This document shows, one piece after another, positions 1 to 7,030 of a stretch of DNA of 64,000 nucleotides (its first letter is position 1; the number at the start of each line of letters is the position of its first letter). The stretch is from Bog-159 sp050008575 (GTDB lineage Bacteria > Acidobacteriota > Terriglobia > Bryobacterales > Bryobacteraceae): positions 1 through 64,000 of the forward strand of contig JBEKMJ010000015.1 of NCBI GenBank assembly GCA_050008575.1. Direction: 5' to 3'. The notes below the pieces were generated by a model. It was given only the letters and a program-made list of their open reading frames with translations, was not told the origin of the DNA and did not search any database. The translations under genes and the position numbers were made by a program.

Positions 1-368
1 ACCTGTGCTTCCCCGCCGGTAAACTCGAAGATTGGCCGCCCACCAAGGTGGACACTCTCGGACTTCACCATTGGGCGCTCAAAAAGTTCGTCAATTTCCA
101 GACGATAGCGATAGCTACCGGCGTCCAAGTTAGCTTCCAGCTCGAAGGTTTGCTCACGTTGGACAAGCCATCGTGTTCTCTGGTGCAGAAGGAAAGGATC
201 CTCTTGAATGCTGTCGCCTTGCACCGCGAACCGACGCAGAAACAATAGCGCCTCGATCAACGACGACTTGCCGGAACCATTGCCACCTAGAATAAGCTGC
301 GTCCGGGCCGGCCGATATTCAAATTTCACGAAGCATCGGAAATTGTCGATGTAGAGGCGAGTCAGCAT
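1..368 (-). CDS. AAA-type ATPase, 3' part cut by window edge
   Basis: Reading the minus strand from the ATG at 368 gives MLTRLYIDNFRCF followed by the P-loop GGNGSGKSSLIEALLF, the usual opening of RecF/SMC-like AAA ATPases (the AAA_21/AAA_15 type often found in defence or OLD-like genes). The frame stays open to base 1, so only about 122 N-terminal residues are present and the Walker B and signature regions lie outside the window. The same frame is also open upstream through the Uma2 gene to 899, so a fusion cannot be excluded, but the ATG at 368 fits a normal family N-terminus. Specific function unknown. Confidence 0.75.
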   Translation of the reverse strand, partial: MLTRLYIDNFRCFVKFEYRPARTQLILGGNGSGKSSLIEALLFLRRFAVQGDSIQEDPFLLHQRTRWLVQREQTFELEANLDAGSYRYRLEIDELFERPMVKSESVHLGGRPIFEFTGGEAQ

Positions 369-379
369 CTGACTCAATT

Positions 380-899
380 CTATGTGAAAACGTCCGCAAC
401 GCGCAGACCGTCGCCGCCGAACAACGGCGAGGGAGATGCTATCCGCCTCCGCATACTGCACGGCTTTTCCGTCGGGCGCGATCGCGGTGATGGTTCGGGC
501 CTTCTCATCGACAATCCAAAAGTCCTGGCAGCCATTTGCCAGACAAAGGGAAGCCCGCTCGCGCAATTCGGGCCATGTGTCCGAGTCGGATTTGACTTCG
601 ATGACCAGTTTCGGCGCGCCGCGCAGGTCGTCCTCCGGATCGATACCGTCCCAGCGCTCTTGCGAGACAAAGGCCACGTCCGCGGCGCGAAGTTCGAACT
701 CCGGGACAGCGCGGAAGGGCGTCTCGATGCCGGCCACACCGAGATTGCCGGCCCTCGCCTCCAGGAGGTGAGACAGTCGTGTCTGCAGCTTGTACTGCCG
801 AGACTCCGGTCGGGGCGAGGTCACGACCTCGCCGTAATGCAACTCGTGAAGCCAAGGCCCGTCGTCGAGTGGAAGTTCCCGGAACTGCTCAACAGTCAC
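380..899 (-). pseudogene. Uma2-family (DUF820) endonuclease-like protein, frameshifted near its 3' end
   Basis: A GTG start at 899, two bases past the stop of the upstream sugar epimerase gene, opens TVEQFRELPLDDGPWLHELH, a typical Uma2 beginning. The PD-(D/E)XK-like core follows: a lone Asp in AADVAFVSQERWD and then APKLVIEVKSDSDTWPELRE. After SISLAVV the frame turns into an arginine-rich run and reads on into the neighbouring ATPase. The usual Uma2 ending, GGDGLRVADVFT plus TAG, is present in the adjacent frame, stopping at 380. A single indel at roughly 419-430 therefore separates body and tail. It could be a real mutation, a sequencing error, or a read-through fusion to the ATPase. Family members are probable nucleases of unclear role. 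Confidence 0.7.
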
Positions 900-900
900 G

Positions 901-1740
901 TCATGCCATGCCCCGCTTCAAAAACTTCACGCCCTCAAACGCAATCGACTCCGGCGACGGCGCGATGTCGCGCCAGATGGATGCCGCCGCCGATAACTCG
1001 CCCAGCGCGAAGCCGAAGCTCTCGATGGTCAGCCAGCCGTCGTAGTTTATGTCGCGCAGCGCCTGGAATACGCCGGGCCAGTCCACATGGCCTGTGCCCG
1101 GAATGCCACGGTCGTTCTCGCACGTGTGCACGTGCTTCAAATGCCGCGCCACGGTCCGGTAGGCAGCGGCCACATCCTTCTCCTCGATGTTGGCGTGAAA
1201 CGTGTCGAACAGGATGCCCACGTTCGGGTGGCCGATCGCGTCGCACAGCGCCACGGCGTCGGCCGCGGTATTCAGAAAGTAGGTCTCAAAGCGGTTCAGC
1301 GGCTCGATGGCGATCGTCACGCCATACTCGCTGAGCGTCGGCCCGATTGCCCGATAGCAATCCACCGCGCGCTTCCACTCGTCATCGGTGCGGCGGTGGC
1401 CAGTCATCAGACCGACGGGAGAATAGAGCGGTCCGGCGATAATCTTCGCGCCCACTTCGGCGGCGGCTTTCGCACAATCCTGCAGGTGGATGCGCGTCCG
1501 CTCGCGCACTGCGGCATCGCCGGAAATCATATTCAGCCCGCCGGTAAGAATCGAGCAGACGGTACATTCGAGGCCGTTGTCCGCCAATCCGCGGCGGATG
1601 TCCGACGCCGCGAATTGCGTGGGGTGGAAGAGCGGCACTTCCACGCCATCGAAACCGGCCGCCTTGATGGCAGGCAGCAACGGCAGATTGGAGCTGTCGA
1701 AATTCGCCGTCCAGATGAAGGTGTTTACACCAAATTTCAT
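901..1740 (-). CDS. Sugar phosphate isomerase/epimerase, D-psicose/D-tagatose 3-epimerase-like
   Basis: A 279-residue AP-endonuclease-2-type TIM barrel. The four metal and catalytic positions known for D-psicose 3-epimerases are recognisable: Glu in VTIAIEPLNRFETYF, Asp in VGILFDTFHANIEE, His in KHVHTCENDRGIPGTGHVDW, and Glu in GWLTIESFG near the C-terminus. No signal peptide, so cytoplasmic. The start overlaps the stop of the upstream cupin gene as ATGA, which implies translational coupling and a shared sugar pathway. The pair suggests isomerisation of a ketose or hydroxypyruvate-like substrate. The exact substrate is not decidable from sequence; hydroxypyruvate isomerase is the main alternative. 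Confidence 0.85.
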   Translation of the reverse strand: MKFGVNTFIWTANFDSSNLPLLPAIKAAGFDGVEVPLFHPTQFAASDIRRGLADNGLECTVCSILTGGLNMISGDAAVRERTRIHLQDCAKAAAEVGAKIIAGPLYSPVGLMTGHRRTDDEWKRAVDCYRAIGPTLSEYGVTIAIEPLNRFETYFLNTAADAVALCDAIGHPNVGILFDTFHANIEEKDVAAAYRTVARHLKHVHTCENDRGIPGTGHVDWPGVFQALRDINYDGWLTIESFGFALGELSAAASIWRDIAPSPESIAFEGVKFLKRGMA

Positions 1741-2978
1741 GGCACCGCTCCCTGACGGTCGCGGCTCGGATTGTCGCGGCTCGGATTCTCCGGATTGCCC
1801 GGGCCGAAATGCTTCAGCATCACCAGGTTTTCCTCATCGCTGCGATTCGTCACGACCACACCGCGCTCCGCCGCCGCTGCGGTCACGAACAATTCGTCCT
1901 TGGTCATGGCGCCGTAGCGGATCAGCGACGGCGTCTCCACGTCCATTTTGCCTAGGGCGCCCCAGCCTTGCACCACGATCAGCCCGTAGGCCGCCGCATC
2001 TTGAATCACCGCCGACCGCCCCGGCAGCACAGTCAGTTCCTTCGCGGAATAATGCGGCGTCGAGTAGCACACCCACTTCTCGGAGTAGCCGCCGTCCGCC
2101 ATTTCCGCCTCCGCGCGCACGGGCCGCGGATGGAAGAGGCGGTGCCTGGCGAATTCCGGATCGACATTGGCGTCCCAATCCAGCATGCCGACGATGTAGT
2201 CCAAATCGCGACTATGTTCGGGCGGCACATCCTTCACCAGCAGTTCCCAGGGCACGGCGCGGCCTTCCACCATGGACTGGAACATCCCGAACACATCCGA
2301 ATTCACCTGCGGCTCGTAAGTGACCAGCGACCCGGGCGCGTGCAGAATGCCCGCGTCAATCTGCCATCCGGTGCCCGGCTGCAGGCGATAGGCCTTCGCG
2401 TGATACAGGATGCCGTTGTCGCCCCGGTTCCAGCGCTCCAGGCATCGCCGCACATCGTCCGGCGTGGTCCCTGGCTCGAGGCCCATGAAGGTGTAAGGGA
2501 AATTGTTGTCCTTGAAATTGTATTGCGGCGGGAAGTAGTAAGCTTCCGGCTTGCCCTTCTGCCCCACCTTCGCGGCATGCTCTTCCATTTGGTGCATGTG
2601 ATGCGGAATGGGCCCCAGGTTATCGAAGAACTTGCAGAGCACATTCCAGCCGCCGTAGCGCGCCATCACATGTGCACCCAGGATCTCTTCTCCCAGGCTC
2701 GCGACGGCGTCTCGGAGGAGCACGCGCTGACCGTCGATCGCGATATAGCTGAGGCCTTCGTCTTCGGGAGTGCCGGGACCGTTGGCGGCCTGCGTAGTGG
2801 ACGAAAACCAGCGCTCGTCGATACCGCCGCGATGCGCACCGAGCGCATATAGGTCGCGGGGGTCGAGTTTCAGACGGCCGCCGGGCATCAGGAAAGAGCG
2901 CGGCACCCAGCAGGGCGCAAGCCGGAGGATGCCCTCGTTGGCGGCCAGGGCTTGTTTTAATAGGGAGACGCTAGACAT
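1737..2978 (-). CDS. Mannose-6-phosphate isomerase-like cupin protein
   Basis: A 413-residue protein with a class I phosphomannose-isomerase/cupin layout. The probable metal site is GPIPHHMHQMEEHA (around residue 125), followed by a second cupin half with GWQIDAGILHAPGS. There is no signal peptide, so it is probably cytoplasmic. It is the first gene of a minus-strand pair with the TIM-barrel epimerase (4-base ATGA overlap), which points to carbohydrate isomerisation. The last 15 or so residues (NPSRDNPSRDRQGAVP) are encoded by two near-identical copies of a GC-rich 13-mer and look like a repeat that extended the reading frame rather than part of the fold. Substrate unknown. Confidence 0.75.
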   Translation of the reverse strand: MSSVSLLKQALAANEGILRLAPCWVPRSFLMPGGRLKLDPRDLYALGAHRGGIDERWFSSTTQAANGPGTPEDEGLSYIAIDGQRVLLRDAVASLGEEILGAHVMARYGGWNVLCKFFDNLGPIPHHMHQMEEHAAKVGQKGKPEAYYFPPQYNFKDNNFPYTFMGLEPGTTPDDVRRCLERWNRGDNGILYHAKAYRLQPGTGWQIDAGILHAPGSLVTYEPQVNSDVFGMFQSMVEGRAVPWELLVKDVPPEHSRDLDYIVGMLDWDANVDPEFARHRLFHPRPVRAEAEMADGGYSEKWVCYSTPHYSAKELTVLPGRSAVIQDAAAYGLIVVQGWGALGKMDVETPSLIRYGAMTKDELFVTAAAAERGVVVTNRSDEENLVMLKHFGPGNPENPSRDNPSRDRQGAVP

Positions 2979-2987
2979 AAGTTAAGA

Positions 2988-3028
2988 GGCGGCCTACGAG
3001 GCCACCGCAGGCTGCGAGCCTGCCCCAC
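2988..3028. repeat. Twin-hairpin repeat (type 1)
   Basis: Two adjacent inverted repeats, GGCGGCCTACGAGGCC (loop ACG) and GCAGGCTGCGAGCCTGC (loop GCG), followed by CCCAC. The last C is also the third base (G on the minus strand) of the TAG stop of the PPC-domain gene, so the repeat end forms part of that stop codon. Confidence 0.85.
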
Positions 3029-5370
3029 TATTTTTTGGCAGCCACCTTTACAATGATTGGCTGGGAAGCGTACTCATTCTGCTGGCCGGCTCGCGTTTCG
3101 ATATTACCAGATAGCACGATGGGCAGGTCCATGGCCTCCGCGTTGGCGAGGGCCTGTATCGTGAAGGTGACATGGTCGTCGTTCTCATGGATCAGAACGC
3201 CGTTCAGGCCCACATTGGCCACGATCACGGTGGGCGGCAAGTTGTACACTTCGACCGGCACGCGGCCGCCGAAATTGTTGTTGCGATGGATTTCCACGTC
3301 CACGGTGGCCGACTTGCCCGGCTCCAGCACCACTTCGCGCGTTTTGGCTTCCATGGTGATATCCGGCTGCGGCATCAGCGCGATCAGTTTCAGCTTGTCT
3401 TCCGGGTCGGCCCAGTGCGCCAGTTCGCGCGCGCCGTCCTTCGCCTTGCCGCTCACGCGCAGCGGTATCGCCGCATCCAGATGCGCGTTCGCCTCCGCGC
3501 TGAGCAGGATAGTGGTGCTGGCCCGCCCCGGTTCGATCACGCCGCGCGTGGCGGAAATCCCCGCCGGCAGATCTTCGATCGCCACGCCGATAGGTCCGTC
3601 GAAATCGTCCAGCCGCAGCGCCGTGACGGTCACCGGAATACGTCCGCCGACGGGCACATTGGGATTGCGTGGCTCCACGCTCAGCCTGAAGTCCGGCGCC
3701 GGCGCGCGCACCGTCAGGCGGTACGCGTAATCCTGGCCGTGCAAGCCGCGCACATCGCGCAGCCGCACGATGTATTCGCCATCCGCCGGCGCGGTGAAGC
3801 GCAGGCGGGAATCCTTGCCGTATCCGGGACCGCCGTCGTCGTTGCGATACGGCAGACGCACCACCGGCATGCCATTGGCGACGAACGTCGCCCCCGCGGG
3901 ATGGATCCGCACCTTATACACCGGCGTATCGATGGAATGCGCTTCCGGGGTGGTATCGAGCAAGCCGAGCCGCTGCCCTTCGAAGGACTCGAACCGGATA
4001 TCGTCGTCCGGCCCGCGCGGCATGGCGCTCACTTTGATCAGCTCGCTGCCGACCATTAAGATGTCGCCTACCGCCATACCCGTCCACGACAGGATGCGGA
4101 TGCTGGACCCCGATGAACTGGGGTCGTTGAGCGTAACCGCGGTGGCCAACTCGCAGCGCACCGTGGCGCGCTCCACCGGGTTGCCTTTGGCATCCAGGAT
4201 TTCCAGCATCGAATCGAGCGGCGAACCCAGGCGGTTGGCATCCACTTCCAGCACTAGCTTTTCGCCCTTGTGTACATTGAAGTGAAAATCGCTTTTCGCT
4301 GCCAAGAGCTTTCCGTTTATCGTTACGGGCGCTTGAATGGATTGCGCGGCGGCGGCCTCGATCTCCGGCTCGTCACCCAGCGCCAGCTCCAGCTTGTTGA
4401 AGGTCTTACCGGCGGCCACTTTCGGCCGCAGCATCACGGCCGATTCGTATTCCGGGGTTGGATCGCCGGAGACCGCGACTTTGCCCGCGCCCAGGTTGTA
4501 CCCGGTCAGCGCGACCAGTTCCGTTTGACCCCGCCGCACTCCCAGTGGATACGCCGACAACGCCAGCGGAAACTTGCCCACCTTGATGCGATAGAAGTGC
4601 CGCGCGCTGCCGCCTTCTTCGTAATCCGCGATCTTAATGTAATAAGCGCCGGCTTTATCGAAGCGATGCGCGAAATACTGCGCAGAGCGGCCGCCCTCCA
4701 GTCCATATTCGTGGACCAGCGCCTGGTCCGCATCGTAAATGCTCACCACCGGCTGCAGCGCCGATCCCAGCATCGCGGCGCCGTTCTCGAACACGAGCTG
4801 TTCACCGGCGCGCACCGTGACTTTGTAGTAATCCACGTCGCCGGGCTTGGAAATCGCGCCTACCAGGATTGCCGGCGTGTAGACTTCCACGGCCTCCTCG
4901 GGCGTGTCGTTCGGCTCGCGATCGGCGCTCTCGCCGTAGTACGGCTCGATGAGGAACCGCCCTCGGGGGCTGGTGCCCAACGGCGTCTGCAAGCGGAAAT
5001 CCACAGGGCCGATGTCGGCATCCGCGCTGATATCCAACTCCAGCGTGACTTCATTGCGCGGGGGGAGCGGGCCGACATCCACGGTGGAAATGCCGCCGTT
5101 GGAACCGAGGCGCACATCCGGGCCGTCGGGCATTTCCTTGATGCGCAGGATGCGGGCGGCGATACCCGGCTCGCTGAAGAATACCGCACTGGACTTGGCA
5201 AGATTCAGACCTTCGACGGTTAGTTCGGTGGTGGCTCCGCGTGGCACGCCTCGCGGGGAGACGGAGTTGATGGTGGGCGGGGTGGTGCGATTGCCGGTAG
5301 GCGAGCCGGTGGTGCTGGCGGCGAAGGCGGCCGCGGCGGTAGCGCAGGTAAGTGCTAGGAGAGATTTCAT
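3028..5370 (-). CDS. Secreted IPT/PPC-domain protein
   Basis: The start is placed at the ATG at 5370 (MKSLLALTCATAAAAFAAS), which gives a clean signal peptide and an ATGA overlap with the upstream WD40 gene. An upstream start at 5520 would add repeat-derived sequence. The 780-residue product has an IPT/TIG-like fold (SPRGVPRGATTELTVEGLNL), then bacterial pre-peptidase C-terminal (PPC) beta-sandwiches (ADREPNDTPEEAVEV around residue 130, and a second copy after residue 330), and Ig-like C-terminal domains. No catalytic motif is visible. In Planctomycetes and Acidobacteria such proteins sit beside cytochrome-c/WD40 and DUF1549/DUF1553 genes and are thought to act outside the cytoplasm. Role inferred only. 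Confidence 0.8.
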   Translation of the reverse strand: MKSLLALTCATAAAAFAASTTGSPTGNRTTPPTINSVSPRGVPRGATTELTVEGLNLAKSSAVFFSEPGIAARILRIKEMPDGPDVRLGSNGGISTVDVGPLPPRNEVTLELDISADADIGPVDFRLQTPLGTSPRGRFLIEPYYGESADREPNDTPEEAVEVYTPAILVGAISKPGDVDYYKVTVRAGEQLVFENGAAMLGSALQPVVSIYDADQALVHEYGLEGGRSAQYFAHRFDKAGAYYIKIADYEEGGSARHFYRIKVGKFPLALSAYPLGVRRGQTELVALTGYNLGAGKVAVSGDPTPEYESAVMLRPKVAAGKTFNKLELALGDEPEIEAAAAQSIQAPVTINGKLLAAKSDFHFNVHKGEKLVLEVDANRLGSPLDSMLEILDAKGNPVERATVRCELATAVTLNDPSSSGSSIRILSWTGMAVGDILMVGSELIKVSAMPRGPDDDIRFESFEGQRLGLLDTTPEAHSIDTPVYKVRIHPAGATFVANGMPVVRLPYRNDDGGPGYGKDSRLRFTAPADGEYIVRLRDVRGLHGQDYAYRLTVRAPAPDFRLSVEPRNPNVPVGGRIPVTVTALRLDDFDGPIGVAIEDLPAGISATRGVIEPGRASTTILLSAEANAHLDAAIPLRVSGKAKDGARELAHWADPEDKLKLIALMPQPDITMEAKTREVVLEPGKSATVDVEIHRNNNFGGRVPVEVYNLPPTVIVANVGLNGVLIHENDDHVTFTIQALANAEAMDLPIVLSGNIETRAGQQNEYASQPIIVKVAAKK

Positions 5371-6734
5371 TGCATTGCTCCAGCGGGGCTTGGAGCCCCG
5401 CGCAGGCTTCGAGCCTGCCCCACAGTATAAATTTCGTAGGAGCCGTCGAAGCGGCCTACGGCGACGGTTTTTCCATCGGGCGCGAAGGCTAACGAGAGGG
5501 CCCAGTCGGGTTGACGCCACACTTTCACCAGGGTCAGATCGGCGGCGTTGAAGATTTTCACTTCCTTGTCAGCCGAGGACGAGATCAGATATTTGCCGTC
5601 GGGCGACCATGCGAGGCGCAGAACGGCGTCCTCATGGGCGATGAGCGAATTCAGGAGCGTGCCGCCCTTTTCGTCGAGCGACCAGACGCGAATGGTGCGA
5701 TCGAGACCGGCCGCCGCGACGCGCTTGCCCGCTGGATCGACCGCCAGCGTGTTCAGTCCGTCGGTGGCTTCGCTGAGGGTGTAGAGCCGCTCGCCCGATG
5801 CCACATCCCAAACCTTCACGCCGCGATCCGCCGACGCTGAGACCAGGCGTTTGCCATCGGGCGTGAACGCCAGCGCATACACCGCGTCGATGTGATCCTT
5901 CAGGGTGCGGATCTCTTTGCCGGACGCGACGTCCCATAGCTTGATGAGCTTGTCATAGCTGGCGGTCGCGATGGACTTGCCATCCGGGGCGAACTCGAGC
6001 GCGTAGACGCAATCCGCATGGCCCGCGATCGTGAGCAGCGGGGCGCGCTTCTCGACGTTCCAGATCTTGACTTCGCCGCTACGCGCGGGCAGGCCGCCGG
6101 CGGCGGCTAGGAACCGGCCATCCGGCGAGAAGGCGACGGCGCGCACGTCTTCCGCGTGGCCGGGCAGCGTGGCTACGGTCTTGCCAGTTTCGGGTTCGAC
6201 CAGGCGGACTTCTTTAAATGTGCCGAACGCCAGGAGCTTGCCATCGGGGCTATAGGCCAGCGCATCGATGAGGGGTTTAACGGCCGTGCGTGGCTTGATA
6301 TTCGGAATCGCAGGTGCGTGGGAGGCCGCCATTTCGCCGGGAGCGGGCCCCGGCGCACCGGCATCGATCCACTTACGGACGATATCAATTTCCGCTTCGG
6401 CCAGTTTCTTGCCGTTTAGCGGCATGGAGGGCGCGACTTTGCCGGTGATGCGGAGATAGAGGAGGCTTTCGTCACTTTTGCCGGGCACGATGGCCAGTCC
6501 GCTATGGCCACCTTTTTGAAGACCGGCAAAGGTATCCAGATCGAGCGTACCCATGGTGACGTTGGCGGCGTGGCATCCCGCGCAGTTGGCGGCGAAGATG
6601 GGCGCCACATCTTTGACAAAGGACGGGGTGTCGGCGGCGCAGAGGGGCATTGATAGACAGGCAAGCAAGAGGCGGCCTGGGAGGCCGCCGCAGGCTGCCA
6701 GCCTGCCCCACGATTTGTGCGAAAGTGTGCACAT
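5367..6734 (-). CDS. Exported cytochrome-c domain/WD40-repeat protein
   Basis: A planctomycete-type cytochrome c domain with a CAGCH haem-binding site (PIFAANCAGCHAANVTMG) is followed by about six WD40 blades (for example IKLWDVASGKEIRTL and VKVWDVASGERLYTL), a likely periplasmic beta propeller. The start is placed at the ATG at 6734, giving a signal peptide that ends LLLACLSMPLCAAD; an earlier start at 6845 is open but unconvincing. The central hydrophobic stretch of that signal (GRLAACGGLPGRL) is encoded by a twin-hairpin repeat at 6671-6711, and the last 18 residues or so (GQARSLRGAPSPAGAMQ) by another at 5383-5423. The stop overlaps the PPC gene start as ATGA. Confidence 0.82.
   Translation of the reverse strand: MCTLSHKSWGRLAACGGLPGRLLLACLSMPLCAADTPSFVKDVAPIFAANCAGCHAANVTMGTLDLDTFAGLQKGGHSGLAIVPGKSDESLLYLRITGKVAPSMPLNGKKLAEAEIDIVRKWIDAGAPGPAPGEMAASHAPAIPNIKPRTAVKPLIDALAYSPDGKLLAFGTFKEVRLVEPETGKTVATLPGHAEDVRAVAFSPDGRFLAAAGGLPARSGEVKIWNVEKRAPLLTIAGHADCVYALEFAPDGKSIATASYDKLIKLWDVASGKEIRTLKDHIDAVYALAFTPDGKRLVSASADRGVKVWDVASGERLYTLSEATDGLNTLAVDPAGKRVAAAGLDRTIRVWSLDEKGGTLLNSLIAHEDAVLRLAWSPDGKYLISSSADKEVKIFNAADLTLVKVWRQPDWALSLAFAPDGKTVAVGRFDGSYEIYTVGQARSLRGAPSPAGAMQ
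5383..5423. repeat. Twin-hairpin repeat inside the 3' end of the WD40 gene
   Basis: Hairpins GGGGCTTGGAGCCCC and CAGGCTTCGAGCCTG followed by CCCCAC. It is translated as the C-terminal tail of the WD40 protein and ends about a dozen bases before the overlapping start of the PPC gene. Confidence 0.85.
6671..6711. repeat. Twin-hairpin repeat inside the 5' end of the WD40 gene
   Basis: Hairpins GGCGGCCTGGGAGGCCGCC and GCAGGCTGCCAGCCTGC followed by CCCAC. It is translated in the signal-peptide region of the cytochrome-c/WD40 protein. Confidence 0.85.
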
Positions 6735-6908
6735 TTGTGCATTCCGGGTGGAGGGCCAGATTGCGTCAAACGAACCTGACGATTTTAAGCTGTTTGTATT
6801 CAATAAGTTACGTACTTCTGGGCGAAATTGTGAAAAATTGTGCATGCTCCCCGAGAGCCGCTGAGCGCTCAGTTGGACTTAGTATACACCCGTCGCCTGG
6901 CTCCGAAG

Positions 6909-7018
6909 AGCGGGCGAGCTACGCTCGCCTGCGCTGACATGAGTGTCAGCGCGGCAGGCAGGGTGCCTGCGCCACGAGGCGGCGCGTTTTCCAGGGTGCC
7001 CCGGGGATAAATCCCGCC
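6909..7018. repeat. Cluster of palindromic repeats in a 296-base intergenic gap
   Basis: The gap 6735-7030 between the ADOP permease and the WD40 gene has no recognisable gene. Its downstream half holds consecutive hairpins: GGCGAGCTACGCTCGCC, GCGCTGACATGAGTGTCAGC, GGCAGGCAGGGTGCCTGC followed by GCCAC, then a GGGATAAATCCC hairpin near 7005-7018. The upstream half (6735-6900) is relatively AT-rich and presumably holds the promoter of the WD40-PPC operon. No convincing -35/-10 pair was found there. Confidence 0.75.
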
Positions 7019-7030
7019 CTCCAAACAGGC

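Noticed and set aside
4270..5223. Plus-strand 317-codon frame opposite the PPC-domain gene
   Set aside because: Arg/His/Ala-rich shadow frame; the minus-strand gene has a signal peptide and PPC motifs.
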